This document shows, piece by piece, positions 25,734-34,812 of a DNA stretch of 64,000 nucleotides. Every line of letters begins with the position of its first letter. The stretch's first letter is position 1. The DNA comes from Pseudomonas sp. FeN3W (lineage in GTDB: Bacteria; Pseudomonadota; Gammaproteobacteria; Pseudomonadales; Pseudomonadaceae), in contig CP136010.1 in assembly GCA_030263805.2 (NCBI GenBank), positions 3,301,001-3,365,000 on the forward strand. Reading direction: 5' to 3'. Under the pieces are notes generated by a model, which did not search any database, had not been told where the DNA came from, and saw nothing but the letters and a program-made list of their open reading frames with translations. A program made the translations under genes and the position numbers.

Positions 25734-27176
25734 ATGGCTGACGTACAACGCTACGACAACTACATCGACGGCCAGTGGGTCGGCTCGGATCGTTACCAGG
25801 CCAACACCAATCCGTCCGACCTCTCTGACGTGATCGGCGAATACGCTCAGGCCGACACCGCCCAAGTCGAGCAGGCCATCGCCGCCGCCCGTCGCGCCTT
25901 CCCGGCCTGGGCCAGCTTCGGCATCCAGGCGCGCGCCGATGCGCTGGAAAAGGTCGGCCTGGAAATCCTCGCCCGCCGCGAGAAGCTCGGCAGGCTGCTG
26001 GCCCGTGAGGAGGGCAAGACGCTGCCGGAAGCGATCGGCGAAGTCGCCCGTGCCGGCAACATCTTCAAGTTCTTCGCCGGCGAATGCCTGCGCCAGGCTG
26101 GCGAGACGCTGCAGTCGGTGCGCCCCGGGGTCGGCGTCGAGGTCACCCGCGAACCGCTCGGCGTGATCGGCCTGATCACCCCCTGGAACTTCCCCATCGC
26201 CATTCCCGCCTGGAAGATCGCCCCGGCGCTGGCCTTCGGCAACTGCGTGGTGATCAAACCGGCCGACCTGGTGCCGGGCTGCGCCTGGGCCATCGCCGAG
26301 ATCATCTCGCGCGCGGGTTTCCCGGCGGGCGTGTTCAACCTGGTGATGGGCAAGGGCCGTGAAGTGGGTGAGGTCATCGTCAATGCCAAGGACGTCGATG
26401 CCGTGAGCTTCACCGGCTCGGTGGGCGTCGGTCGTGGCATCGCCCAGGCCTGCGTGGCACGCGGCGCCAAGGTGCAGCTGGAGATGGGCGGCAAGAACCC
26501 GCAGATCGTGCTGGACGATGCCGACCTCGACGTCGCCGTCGAGCTGTGCACCCAGAGCGCCTTCTACTCCACCGGCCAGCGTTGCACGGCCTCGAGCCGC
26601 ATCATCGTCACCGAAGGCATCTACGACCGTTTCGTCGAGGCGATGGTCGAGCGCATCAGCAAGATCAAGGTCGGCCCGGCGCTGGAGCAGGGCGTGGATG
26701 TCGGCCCGGTGGTGTCCCAGGCCCAGCTGGAGCAGGACCTGCGCTACATCGAGATCGGCAAGCAGGAGGGCGCGCGCCTGGCCTGTGGCGGTGAGCAGGT
26801 GACCTGCGGCACCGATGGCTATTTCCTGGCGCCGACGCTGTTCGTCGACAGCGACCCGAGCATGCGCATCAGCCGCGAGGAAATCTTCGGCCCGGTGGCC
26901 AATGTGGTGAAGGTCAAGGACTACGACGAGGCGCTGGCGATGGCCAATGACACCGAGTTCGGCCTGTCCGCCGGCATCTGCACCACCTCGTTGAAGTACG
27001 CCAACCACTTCAAGCGCCACGCCCAGGCCGGCATGGTGATGATCAACCTGCCCACCGCCGGGGTGGATTACCACGTGCCGTTCGGCGGCCGCAAAGGCTC
27101 GTCCTACGGCCCGCGCGAACAGGGCCGCTACGCCCAGGAGTTCTACACCACGGTGAAGACCACTTACATCGGCTGA
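25734..27176 (+). CDS. 2,5-dioxovalerate (2-ketoglutarate semialdehyde) dehydrogenase
   Basis: A 480-residue aldehyde dehydrogenase with catalytic Cys284 (TGQRCTASSR) and general-base Glu250 (LEMGGKNP), the TPWNFPIAIPAWK oxyanion-hole segment and FTGSVGVGR cofactor loop. It oxidises the KdgD product to 2-ketoglutarate, using NAD(P). Start ATG at 25734 follows GAGGACAC. It is 70 bases after kdgD, which fixes the substrate assignment; sequence alone would also fit other semialdehyde dehydrogenases. Confidence 0.93.
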   Translation: MADVQRYDNYIDGQWVGSDRYQANTNPSDLSDVIGEYAQADTAQVEQAIAAARRAFPAWASFGIQARADALEKVGLEILARREKLGRLLAREEGKTLPEAIGEVARAGNIFKFFAGECLRQAGETLQSVRPGVGVEVTREPLGVIGLITPWNFPIAIPAWKIAPALAFGNCVVIKPADLVPGCAWAIAEIISRAGFPAGVFNLVMGKGREVGEVIVNAKDVDAVSFTGSVGVGRGIAQACVARGAKVQLEMGGKNPQIVLDDADLDVAVELCTQSAFYSTGQRCTASSRIIVTEGIYDRFVEAMVERISKIKVGPALEQGVDVGPVVSQAQLEQDLRYIEIGKQEGARLACGGEQVTCGTDGYFLAPTLFVDSDPSMRISREEIFGPVANVVKVKDYDEALAMANDTEFGLSAGICTTSLKYANHFKRHAQAGMVMINLPTAGVDYHVPFGGRKGSSYGPREQGRYAQEFYTTVKTTYIG

Positions 27177-27267
27177 GGTGAAAGCCGGTCGCAAGGCCGC
27201 GCTGCGAAACTGTGCAACGGCGCCCCGGTGGGCGCCGTATCCCCACAAGAACAACAGAGGGACACCC

Positions 27268-28608
27268 ATGACCACCGCCATGCCGGGCACGCCCCGCATC
27301 ACCGAACTCACCGTCGTGCCCGTCGCCGGGCAGGACAGCATGCTGATGAACCTCAGCGGCGCCCATGGGCCCTGGTTCACCCGCAACATCCTTATCCTCA
27401 AGGACAGCGCCGGGCGCGTCGGCGTCGGCGAAGTGCCGGGCGGCGAAGCCATCCGCCAGACTCTGGAAGACGCCCGCGCCCTGCTGGTCGGCGAACCGAT
27501 CGGCCAGTACAACGCCCTGCTCAACCGTGCGCGCCGCGCCTTCGCCGACCGCGACTCCGGCGGCCGCGGCCTGCAGACCTTCGACCTGCGCATCGCCATT
27601 CACGCCGTCACCGCTCTGGAGTCGGCGCTGCTCGATCTGCTCGGCCAGTATCTGGATGTGCCGGTCGCCGCACTGCTCGGCGATGGTCAGCAGCGCGACG
27701 AAGTGGAGATGCTCGGCTACCTGTTCTTCATCGGCGACCGCAACAGGACTGACCTCGGCTACCGTGACGAGTCCAGCGCCGCCGACGCCTGGTTCCGCCT
27801 GCGCAACGAGGAGGCGATGACACCTCAGAGCATCGTCCGCCAGGCCGAGGCGGCCTACGCGCGCTACGGCTTCAAGGACTTCAAGCTCAAGGGCGGCGTG
27901 CTGCGCGGCGAAGAGGAAGTCGAGGCGATCCGCACCCTGGCGCAGCGCTTCCCCGAGGCCCGCGTGACGCTGGACCCCAACGGCGCCTGGTCGCTGGATG
28001 AGGCCATCGGCCTGTGTCGCGACCTGCACGGCGTGCTGGCCTATGCCGAAGACCCCTGCGGTGCCGAGAACGGCTACTCCGGTCGCGAGGTGATGGCTGA
28101 GTTCCGCCGCGCCACCGGCCTGCCCACCGCGACCAACATGATCGCCACCGACTGGCGGCAGATGAGCCATGCGGTGCAGCTGAACTCGGTGGACATCCCG
28201 CTGGCCGACCCGCATTTCTGGACCATGGCCGGCTCCGTGCGCGTGGCGCAGATGTGCGCCGACTTCGGGCTGACCTGGGGGTCGCACTCGAACAACCACT
28301 TCGACATCTCCCTGGCGATGTTCACCCACGTCGCCGCCGCCGCCCCGGGCCGCGTCACCGCCATCGACACCCACTGGATCTGGCAGGACGGCCAGCACCT
28401 GACCCGCGAGCCGCTGCAGATCGTCGGCGGCAAGGTGGCGGTGCCGCAGAAGCCTGGGCTGGGCGTCGAACTGGACTGGGATGCCTTGCGCAAGGCGCAT
28501 GCGATGTACAAGGAAAAAGGCCTGGGTGCCCGCGACGACGCCATCGCCATGCAGTACCTGATCCCCAACTGGACCTTCAACAACAAGAAGCCCTGCATGG
28601 TGCGCTGA
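27268..28608 (+). CDS. gudD: D-glucarate dehydratase
   Basis: Dehydrates D-glucarate to 5-keto-4-deoxyglucarate. The 446-residue length equals E. coli GudD and the sequence keeps the family hallmarks: VPVAGQDSMLMNLSGAHGP, GGRGLQTFDLR, Lys206/Lys208 (FKLKGG), LDPNGAWS, YAEDPCGAE, His340 (WGSHSNNHF) and the ending NKKPCMVR. The ATG at 27268 sits after an AGAGGGACACCC site; upstream codons from 27178 are not family-like. Second of two such genes here (see 22917-24299) and the better match to the canonical enzyme. Confidence 0.94.
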   Translation: MTTAMPGTPRITELTVVPVAGQDSMLMNLSGAHGPWFTRNILILKDSAGRVGVGEVPGGEAIRQTLEDARALLVGEPIGQYNALLNRARRAFADRDSGGRGLQTFDLRIAIHAVTALESALLDLLGQYLDVPVAALLGDGQQRDEVEMLGYLFFIGDRNRTDLGYRDESSAADAWFRLRNEEAMTPQSIVRQAEAAYARYGFKDFKLKGGVLRGEEEVEAIRTLAQRFPEARVTLDPNGAWSLDEAIGLCRDLHGVLAYAEDPCGAENGYSGREVMAEFRRATGLPTATNMIATDWRQMSHAVQLNSVDIPLADPHFWTMAGSVRVAQMCADFGLTWGSHSNNHFDISLAMFTHVAAAAPGRVTAIDTHWIWQDGQHLTREPLQIVGGKVAVPQKPGLGVELDWDALRKAHAMYKEKGLGARDDAIAMQYLIPNWTFNNKKPCMVR

Positions 28609-28644
28609 GCCGTCTGTCGCGTCGTAGGATGGGCACGGTTGTAG

Positions 28645-28689
28645 GGTGGGCTTCAGCCCACCAGCGCCCCACGCTGAAAGCCGGGGCGC
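28645..28689. repeat. Paired intergenic hairpins between gudD and garD
   Basis: GGTGGGCTTCAGCCCACC (28645-28662) is a perfect palindrome with an 8-bp stem. It is followed by GCGCCCC (28664-28670) and GGGGCGC (28683-28689), a second 7-bp stem. From memory, TAGGGTGGGCT-type hairpins recur between genes in many Pseudomonas genomes; only one copy occurs in this window. It could attenuate garD expression or stabilise the upstream mRNA. Confidence 0.55.
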
Positions 28690-28750
28690 GCGGCAGGGCG
28701 ACAGGAAAGAAACGAAACAGAACAACAACCGGACCCTAACCGGAGCAGAC

Positions 28751-30316
28751 ATGAGCGAAACCGTGCAACTGATTCCCCACCAGGATTCTCCGCGCTGCAT
28801 CCGCCTGAACGAGGCGGACAACGTCGCCGTGGTGGTCAATGACGGCGGTGTGCCGGTCGGCGCACGCTTCGAGGACGGGCTGGTTACCGTCGAGGCCGTG
28901 CCGCAGAGCCACAAGGTCGCGCTCGTGGACATTGCCGAAGGCGAGCCGGTGCGCCGCTACGGACAGATCATCGGTTATGCCCTCGAACCCCTGCGTCGTG
29001 GCAGCTGGGTCAAGGAAACCCAGTTGCGGATGCCCAGTGCGCCGCCGCTGGACAGCCTGCCGCGTGCCACGGCGGTGCCGGACCGGCTCGCGCCGCTGGA
29101 GGGCTACACCTTCGAGGGCTATCGCAATGCCGATGGCACCGTCGGCACGCGCAACATCCTCGGCATCAGCACCACGGTGCAGTGCGTCACCGGCGTGCTG
29201 GAACATGCGGTCACGCGCATCCGCGACGAGCTGCTGCCCAAGTACCCCAACGTCGACGACGTGGTCGCGCTGACCCACAGCTACGGCTGCGGCGTGGCGA
29301 TCAACGCCCGCGACGCCTACATCCCCATCCGCACCGTGCGCAACCTGGCGCGCAATCCCAACCTGGGCGGCGAAGCGCTGGTCATCAGTCTCGGCTGCGA
29401 GAAGCTGCAGGCCGAGCAGGTGATGCACGAAGGCGATCCCTCGGTGGACCTGCGCGACCCCTGGCTGTACCGCCTGCAGGAGTCGAACAGCGGCTTCGGC
29501 GAGATGATCGAGCAGATCATGGCGCTGGCCGAAACGCGGCTGAAGAAGCTCGACCAGCGCCGTCGCGAAACCGTGCCGGCTTCCGAGCTGGTGCTGGGCA
29601 TGCAATGCGGCGGCAGCGACGCCTTCTCCGGCATCACCGCCAACCCGGCGCTGGGTTATGCCGCGGACCTGCTGGTGCGCGCCGGTGCCACGGTGATGTT
29701 CTCGGAGAACACCGAGGTACGTGATGCGGTGTACATGCTCACCGCGCGGGCAGAAACCCCGGAAGTCGCCGACGCGCTGATCGCCGAGATGGACTGGTAC
29801 GACCGCTACCTGGAACGTGGCGCCGCCGACCGCAGCGCCAATACCACACCGGGCAACAAGAAGGGCGGGTTGTCGAACATCGTCGAGAAATCCCTCGGCT
29901 CCATCGTCAAATCCGGCAGCGGCGCGATCAACGGCGTGGTCGGGCCGGGTGAGCGGGTCGAACGCAAGGGCCTGATCTTCTGCGCCACGCCGGCCTCGGA
30001 CTTCGTCTGCGGCACGCTGCAGCTGGCCGCCGGGATGAACCTGCACGTGTTCACCACCGGTCGTGGCACGCCGTACGGCCTGGCCATGGCGCCGGTGGTC
30101 AAGGTGGCGACGCGCAGCGAACTGGCCGAGCGCTGGCCGGACCTGATCGACATCGACGCCGGACGCATCGCCAGTGGCCGCGCGAGCATCGAGGAGCTCG
30201 GCTGGGAGCTGTTCCACTACTACCTGGATGTCGCCAGCGGACTGAAGCAGACCTGGGCCGAGCGCCACCGGCTGCACAACGACATCGTCTTGTTCAATCC
30301 TGCGCCCATCACCTGA
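28751..30316 (+). CDS. garD: Galactarate dehydratase (GarD/UxaA family)
   Basis: Dehydrates galactarate (mucate) to 5-keto-4-deoxyglucarate with an iron cofactor, by family knowledge. The 521-residue product has the small N-terminal SAF-like domain (about 10-85) and the C-terminal catalytic domain with THSYGCGVAINA, SLGCEKLQAEQV and GMQCGGSDAFSGITANPALG, including the conserved cysteines. Start ATG 28751 follows CGGAG. It follows gudD in the kdgD operon. It is mechanistically unrelated to the enolase-type galactarate dehydratase at 18645, so the locus has two solutions for one substrate. Confidence 0.93.
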   Translation: MSETVQLIPHQDSPRCIRLNEADNVAVVVNDGGVPVGARFEDGLVTVEAVPQSHKVALVDIAEGEPVRRYGQIIGYALEPLRRGSWVKETQLRMPSAPPLDSLPRATAVPDRLAPLEGYTFEGYRNADGTVGTRNILGISTTVQCVTGVLEHAVTRIRDELLPKYPNVDDVVALTHSYGCGVAINARDAYIPIRTVRNLARNPNLGGEALVISLGCEKLQAEQVMHEGDPSVDLRDPWLYRLQESNSGFGEMIEQIMALAETRLKKLDQRRRETVPASELVLGMQCGGSDAFSGITANPALGYAADLLVRAGATVMFSENTEVRDAVYMLTARAETPEVADALIAEMDWYDRYLERGAADRSANTTPGNKKGGLSNIVEKSLGSIVKSGSGAINGVVGPGERVERKGLIFCATPASDFVCGTLQLAAGMNLHVFTTGRGTPYGLAMAPVVKVATRSELAERWPDLIDIDAGRIASGRASIEELGWELFHYYLDVASGLKQTWAERHRLHNDIVLFNPAPIT

Positions 30317-30403
30317 GGGGAACGTTCCCGCTGCGCTGATCGCGCAGCGAAGAGCGCCTCTTCCGGCAAGCGCCGCAAATACGCAATGCACTTCTTCTAA
30401 ATT

Positions 30404-30423
30404 TGAACATTTATCAATATCAT
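30404..30423. promoter_or_regulatory. Possible Fur box upstream of the TonB receptor
   Basis: On the minus strand the segment reads GATATTGATAAATGTTCA, close to tandem GATAAT hexamers of the Fur consensus (about 5 of 6 in the first two). It lies about 35-50 bases before the receptor start in an AT-rich stretch. Confidence 0.45.
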
Positions 30424-30455
30424 GCGCGTTCTCATAAAAATACAAGGTACAACTC

Positions 30456-32576
30456 ATGAGCCGCGTTGTCGCTTCGCCCCCGTTTTCGCTGCGCCCGCTG
30501 GTGTTGGGCCTGCCAGTGCTGGTCGCCTGCTTTGCTGTCGACGCTGAGGAAGCGGTCGAGCTTGAGGCACAACAGATCACCGCGCCACGTGAAGTCGAGC
30601 GGGGCAATGGCCCGGTCGAAGGCTATGTCGCCAAGCGCAGCGTCGGTGCCACCAAGACCGATACACCGATCATCGAGACCCCACAGTCGATCAGCGTGAT
30701 CACTGCAGATCGCATCCGGGACCAGGGCTCGCTGACCATCCAGGACTCGCTGCGCTATGTCGCCGGCATGCGTGGCGAGGCGTACGGGATTGATAGTCGG
30801 GGCGATTCGGCCTTGGTGCGCGGCACTTCGCCAGGAATCTTTCTCGACGGCTTGCAGAAGGGTGTCGGCTATTACAACAACACCCGTACTGATCCCTTTA
30901 CCCTCGAACGTATCGAGGTGCTGAAGGGGCCGTCCTCGATGCTCTATGGGCAAAGTCCGGTAGGTGGTTTGCTCAATCTGGTGAGCAAGCGTCCGCAGGC
31001 CGAGCAGCGGAGTGAACTGCAGCTGCAATACGGCAGCTTCGACCGCAAGCAGATCGCCTTCGACAGCACCGGCCCGCTGGATGACGACGGCACGCTGCTC
31101 TATCGCGTGGTGGCGATCCAGCGTGACAGCCAGACCCAGGTCGACCACACCAAGGACAACCGACTGGTCTTCATGCCGTCGCTGACCTGGCGCCCCAACG
31201 AACAGTTCGAATGGACGCTGATGGCCAATGTGCAGAAGGACGACAGCGGCACTACCAGCTCCTTCCTGCCACATCGCGGTACTGTGCTCAGCGCACCTTA
31301 CGGGAAAATCGACACTGATCGCTTTGTCAGCGAACCCGGTTTCGATGAGTACGACACCGAGCAGAAGGCGCTGACCTCGCAGATGTCGTGGCAGTTGGAC
31401 GATACTTGGACGCTGCGGCAGAACCTGCGCTGGCAGAAAAGCAAGGTGAGTTACCAGACGATGTACGGTTATCCGTTCGGGTTGAATCCAGACGACCGTA
31501 CGATCAACCGTGTGTATTCGGTCAGCAAGCCGGAAGTCACCATCTGGACTGCCGACCATCAGGCCGAGTCGCGCTTCAACACTGGCGAACTGCAGCATAC
31601 GATGCTCGTGGGCGTCGACTACCAACACTCCGTGACTGACGAAAAAAGCGCATTCGACGTGGCCACTCCATTGGATGTCTATGCTCCAGTCTATGGTAGC
31701 TTCGACCCCTCCGTGGTCAGTCTCACGGATGTTCCGCAGCAGCGTACATCGCAAAAAGGACTATATGTCCAAGATCAGATTCGCTACCAGAAATGGCTGA
31801 TGACACTCGGCCTGCGCAAGGACTGGGCCGATACCCGCGTCGAGGATGGAGACAGGCAGAAGGATGATGCCGTTACCGGGCGGGTAGGCCTGACCTATTT
31901 GTTCGATAATGGCGTGGCACCCTATATCAGCTACAGTGAGTCGTTCTCACCGATCATCGGCTTGAATGCCGATACCCAGCAATCATACAAACCTCTCGAA
32001 GGCGAGCAGTGGGAGCTCGGTGTCAAGTATCAGCCTCCCGGCAGCAATACGCTGCTGACTGCAGCGGTGTTCGACTTGCGTGAGCAGAATCGCCAGATTT
32101 TCGGTGTGACGCCGCGCGGCGATCGTCAGGCGGGTGAAACCCAGGTGAGAGGTGTCGAGCTCGAAGGGCTGGTGGAAGTCACGCCCGAATGGAACCTGAT
32201 CGCCACCTATACCTACCTTGACAGCGAAATAGTCGAGGGTGAGGAGGGTGAACAAGGCAAGCGCATCGCCAGCGTGCCCGAGCACATGGCCTCGCTGTGG
32301 TCGCAGCACCGCTTCAGCATCGCCGGCATTTCCGGCTTCAGCGCCGGGGCCGGTGTGCGCTACGTCGGTGCCAGCTGGGATGGCACCGACAGCCTGAAGA
32401 CGCCGTCGACGACGCTGTTCGACGCCATGCTCGGCTACGCCTATCAGGACTGGGCGTTCACCCTTAACGCCACCAACCTGGAAGACGAGACCTACTACAC
32501 CACCTGCCTGTCGCGTGGCGACTGCTTCACCGGCAACCGCCGCACCGTGGTGGCAACCGCGAGCTACAGCTTTTGA
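30456..32576 (+). CDS. TonB-dependent siderophore receptor (hydroxamate type, FoxA/FhuA-like)
   Basis: A 706-residue outer-membrane receptor: signal peptide (about 1-30, ending CFAVDAEE), plug domain (about 60-170; ETPQSISVITADRIRDQGSLTIQDSLRYVAG, IEVLKGPSSMLYGQSPVGGLLNLVSKRP) and a 22-strand barrel ending in a C-terminal phenylalanine (ATASYSF). The plug sequence is of the ferrichrome/ferrioxamine group. It heads an operon with DUF3649, PepSY and DUF3325 genes, an arrangement linked to periplasmic ferrisiderophore reduction. The exact siderophore is unknown. Confidence 0.92.
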   Translation: MSRVVASPPFSLRPLVLGLPVLVACFAVDAEEAVELEAQQITAPREVERGNGPVEGYVAKRSVGATKTDTPIIETPQSISVITADRIRDQGSLTIQDSLRYVAGMRGEAYGIDSRGDSALVRGTSPGIFLDGLQKGVGYYNNTRTDPFTLERIEVLKGPSSMLYGQSPVGGLLNLVSKRPQAEQRSELQLQYGSFDRKQIAFDSTGPLDDDGTLLYRVVAIQRDSQTQVDHTKDNRLVFMPSLTWRPNEQFEWTLMANVQKDDSGTTSSFLPHRGTVLSAPYGKIDTDRFVSEPGFDEYDTEQKALTSQMSWQLDDTWTLRQNLRWQKSKVSYQTMYGYPFGLNPDDRTINRVYSVSKPEVTIWTADHQAESRFNTGELQHTMLVGVDYQHSVTDEKSAFDVATPLDVYAPVYGSFDPSVVSLTDVPQQRTSQKGLYVQDQIRYQKWLMTLGLRKDWADTRVEDGDRQKDDAVTGRVGLTYLFDNGVAPYISYSESFSPIIGLNADTQQSYKPLEGEQWELGVKYQPPGSNTLLTAAVFDLREQNRQIFGVTPRGDRQAGETQVRGVELEGLVEVTPEWNLIATYTYLDSEIVEGEEGEQGKRIASVPEHMASLWSQHRFSIAGISGFSAGAGVRYVGASWDGTDSLKTPSTTLFDAMLGYAYQDWAFTLNATNLEDETYYTTCLSRGDCFTGNRRTVVATASYSF

Positions 32577-32625
32577 ACGTCGCTGGGCCACGCGCCACTT
32601 GCCGGCCTGCAAGGGAGGATTCGAG

Positions 32626-32922
32626 GTGAGTCGCAACGCATCCATCAATCGCTGGAACATCGCGTCGCGTGTGCTTGCGGCGCTGGTCGGCGGCTATGCG
32701 GTCGCCTACGCGGTGACCGCCTTTCTGGCGGTCTACCTGCCGCTGGCGCGGCCTGATCGTGTAGTGTTTTCCAGCCTGGCGAGCTTCGCCGTGTGGACCG
32801 CCGTGGTGATCTACGTGTTCGCCGCCCGCAGTGCCACGCGGGTATGGCTGTTGATCGTCGGTGTGACCGCGGTGCTGTGTCTGGCCGCGTTCTTTTCCGG
32901 CGACTGGAGGGTTCGTCCATGA
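32626..32922 (+). CDS. Small membrane protein, DUF3649-like, of the siderophore operon
   Basis: A 98-residue protein with three hydrophobic helices (about 14-36, 45-63, 68-90) and no known catalytic motif. The GTG at 32626 is chosen because GGGAGG lies 7-8 bases upstream and it opens with SRNASINRW before the first helix. Its stop overlaps the PepSY start (ATGA). Proteins of this type sit between TonB receptors and PepSY proteins in pseudomonads; role unknown, perhaps assembly of the reductase. Confidence 0.75.
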   Translation: MSRNASINRWNIASRVLAALVGGYAVAYAVTAFLAVYLPLARPDRVVFSSLASFAVWTAVVIYVFAARSATRVWLLIVGVTAVLCLAAFFSGDWRVRP

Positions 32923-34445
32923 AACTGCGCCAAAGCATGGCCGGTTTGCACACCTGGGGCGGCCTGCTGCCGAGCTGGCTGCTGTTCGTGATCATCTTTG
33001 CCGGCACCGTCGCCTGCTTCGACAAGGAACTCACCCGCTGGATGCGCCCGGCGCTGCATGACGGCGTGGTATCCAGCCTCGGTGCGGACGATGTGCGTGG
33101 CTGGTTGCAGCAGAACGTCAGCGACGAGTTGCATGCCTTCTGGATGCACGGCCCGACCGAGCGCGAGCCTTACTGGCGACTCGGTTGGGAAGTAGACGCC
33201 ACCAAGACGATCCACAACATCGCCTTCGACCCGCGTAGCGCGCAGGCCGAGCCAATGCCGGAAACGCTGGGTGGCGAGTTCTTCTTCAAGTTGCACTACA
33301 ACCTGCACGCCGGTGACATCGGCATGTACATCGTCGGCCTGGCCGGCATGTTCATGCTCGTCGCGCTGGTGTCGGGGGTGATCATCCACCGGCGCATCTT
33401 CAAGGATTTCTTCACCCTGCGGCCCAAGGCCAACGGCCAGCGTGCCTGGCTCGATGCGCACAACCTGTTCGGCGTGGTCGGCTTTCCGTTTCATCTGGTG
33501 CTGGCCTACACCGGCGTGGCGATCTTCGTCGCGTCCTACATGCCGGCCGCCGCGCAGGTGAGCTATTCCGGCAACGTCATGCAGTACTTCGGCGAGGTGA
33601 TGGGCAGCTTCGAGCGCGAAGAAGTGGGCCAGCCGCCACCGGCTCCGGTGTCCCTCGATGCGCTGATTGTCGAGTCGCAGCGGCAGTGGGGCGGTGGCGA
33701 GGCGGGCTGGGTCAGCGTGCATCATCCCGATGATGCGTCGGCGGTGGTGGATGTTCGTCGCCGGGACCGTTCGCGGATCGGCTCGCCGCAGGACACCCTC
33801 AGCTATGACGCTGGCACCGGCGAGCTGCTCAATCGCCAGGACGCATCCACCGGCTACCGCGCCTACCTCTGGCTGGCGGGGCTGCACATGGCGCAGTTCG
33901 GCGGCACGCTGGTGCGCCTGCTCTATTTGCTGATGGGCCTTGCCGGTTGCGCCATGCTGGTTGGCGGGCTGCAGGTCTGGCTGGCCAAGCGCGAACAGCG
34001 CGGCGACCGCAGCGTGATCTGGGTGCGCGCGCTGAACGTCTCGGTGTTCGCCGGCCTGCCGCTGGCCAGCCTGGCGCTGCTGTGGGGCAATCGTCTGATT
34101 CCGGCAACATTCGCCGAACGCGCCGTGGCCGAAGGCTGGGTGTTCGTCGGTGCCTGGTTGCTAGCGGTGCTCTGGGCCGTTCTGCGCCGCCATCAGAGCC
34201 GCCGCCTGCTGCACGAGCAGCTGCTGCTCGGCGCCGTGCTCGCGCTCGGCTTGCCGATCATCAACGCGCTGACCACCGATGGCCACCTGATAGCCAGCCT
34301 CGGACGTGGCGACTGGGCCCTGGCATCGGTCGATCTGTTCATGATCGTCGCGGGGCTAGTCTGTGCGGCCTGCGCCTGGCGCCTGAACGCAACGCCGGCT
34401 GCCGCTGCGGTGCGCGGTCGCTCAACCCGTGTGCAGGAGGCTTGA
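32919..34445 (+). CDS. PepSY-associated transmembrane protein, probable ferrisiderophore reductase
   Basis: A 508-residue inner-membrane protein of the PepSY-TM family. Helices lie at about 15-37, 140-165, 190-215, 340-365 and several more to about 490; histidines on the first helices (AGLHTWGG, LHYNLHAGD, IIHRR, FHLVLAYTG) are positioned for haem binding. P. aeruginosa FoxB, from the same family, reduces iron in ferrioxamine; this role is inferred here. It overlaps DUF3649 (ATGA) and precedes DUF3325 by two bases. Confidence 0.85.
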   Translation: MKLRQSMAGLHTWGGLLPSWLLFVIIFAGTVACFDKELTRWMRPALHDGVVSSLGADDVRGWLQQNVSDELHAFWMHGPTEREPYWRLGWEVDATKTIHNIAFDPRSAQAEPMPETLGGEFFFKLHYNLHAGDIGMYIVGLAGMFMLVALVSGVIIHRRIFKDFFTLRPKANGQRAWLDAHNLFGVVGFPFHLVLAYTGVAIFVASYMPAAAQVSYSGNVMQYFGEVMGSFEREEVGQPPPAPVSLDALIVESQRQWGGGEAGWVSVHHPDDASAVVDVRRRDRSRIGSPQDTLSYDAGTGELLNRQDASTGYRAYLWLAGLHMAQFGGTLVRLLYLLMGLAGCAMLVGGLQVWLAKREQRGDRSVIWVRALNVSVFAGLPLASLALLWGNRLIPATFAERAVAEGWVFVGAWLLAVLWAVLRRHQSRRLLHEQLLLGAVLALGLPIINALTTDGHLIASLGRGDWALASVDLFMIVAGLVCAACAWRLNATPAAAAVRGRSTRVQEA

Positions 34446-34447
34446 CC

Positions 34448-34771
34448 ATGCTGCTATTGGCATTCGCGCTGGCCTACCTGGGCATGACGCTGCTCTGCCT
34501 GACCATGAACCGCCACCGTGGTGCGCTGCTGCGCGCCGATACGCGCCTGCCGGGCCCGGCGATCATCCGTTCGCTGGCCGTTGGCTGCTTTGGCTTCGCG
34601 CTGTGGCTCGGCGTCAACAGCCAGGGCGGCGAGATTGGCACGGTCATCTGGCTGTGCCTGGTCATGCTCTCCGGCTTGCTGCTGGTGCTGCTGCTGGCCT
34701 GGCGTTCGCGCTGGGTACTGCCAGCGGTACCGCTGCTGGCGGCATGCGGGGTGGTGCAGACCGTGCTGTAA
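34448..34771 (+). CDS. Small membrane protein, DUF3325-like
   Basis: A 107-residue protein of three to four hydrophobic helices (MLLLAFALAYLGMTLLCLTMNRHRGALL, then about 35-100). It starts two bases after the PepSY stop, with AGGAGG just inside that gene. It resembles the DUF3325 family that accompanies PepSY reductases in siderophore operons. Function unknown. Confidence 0.78.
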   Translation: MLLLAFALAYLGMTLLCLTMNRHRGALLRADTRLPGPAIIRSLAVGCFGFALWLGVNSQGGEIGTVIWLCLVMLSGLLLVLLLAWRSRWVLPAVPLLAACGVVQTVL

Positions 34772-34812
34772 ACAACCCATGGGCCGCGGCCCGCCAACGC
34801 AGAGGAAAATCG

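Noticed and set aside
25542..28932. Long minus-strand open frames opposite the aldehyde dehydrogenase and gudD genes
   Set aside because: Antisense shadows of strongly recognisable genes; no ribosome-binding sites or domains.
30329..30349. Hairpin after garD (8-bp stem CGCTGCGC/GCGCAGCG) as a terminator
   Set aside because: No T run follows; it may be a structured 3' end but cannot be called a terminator.
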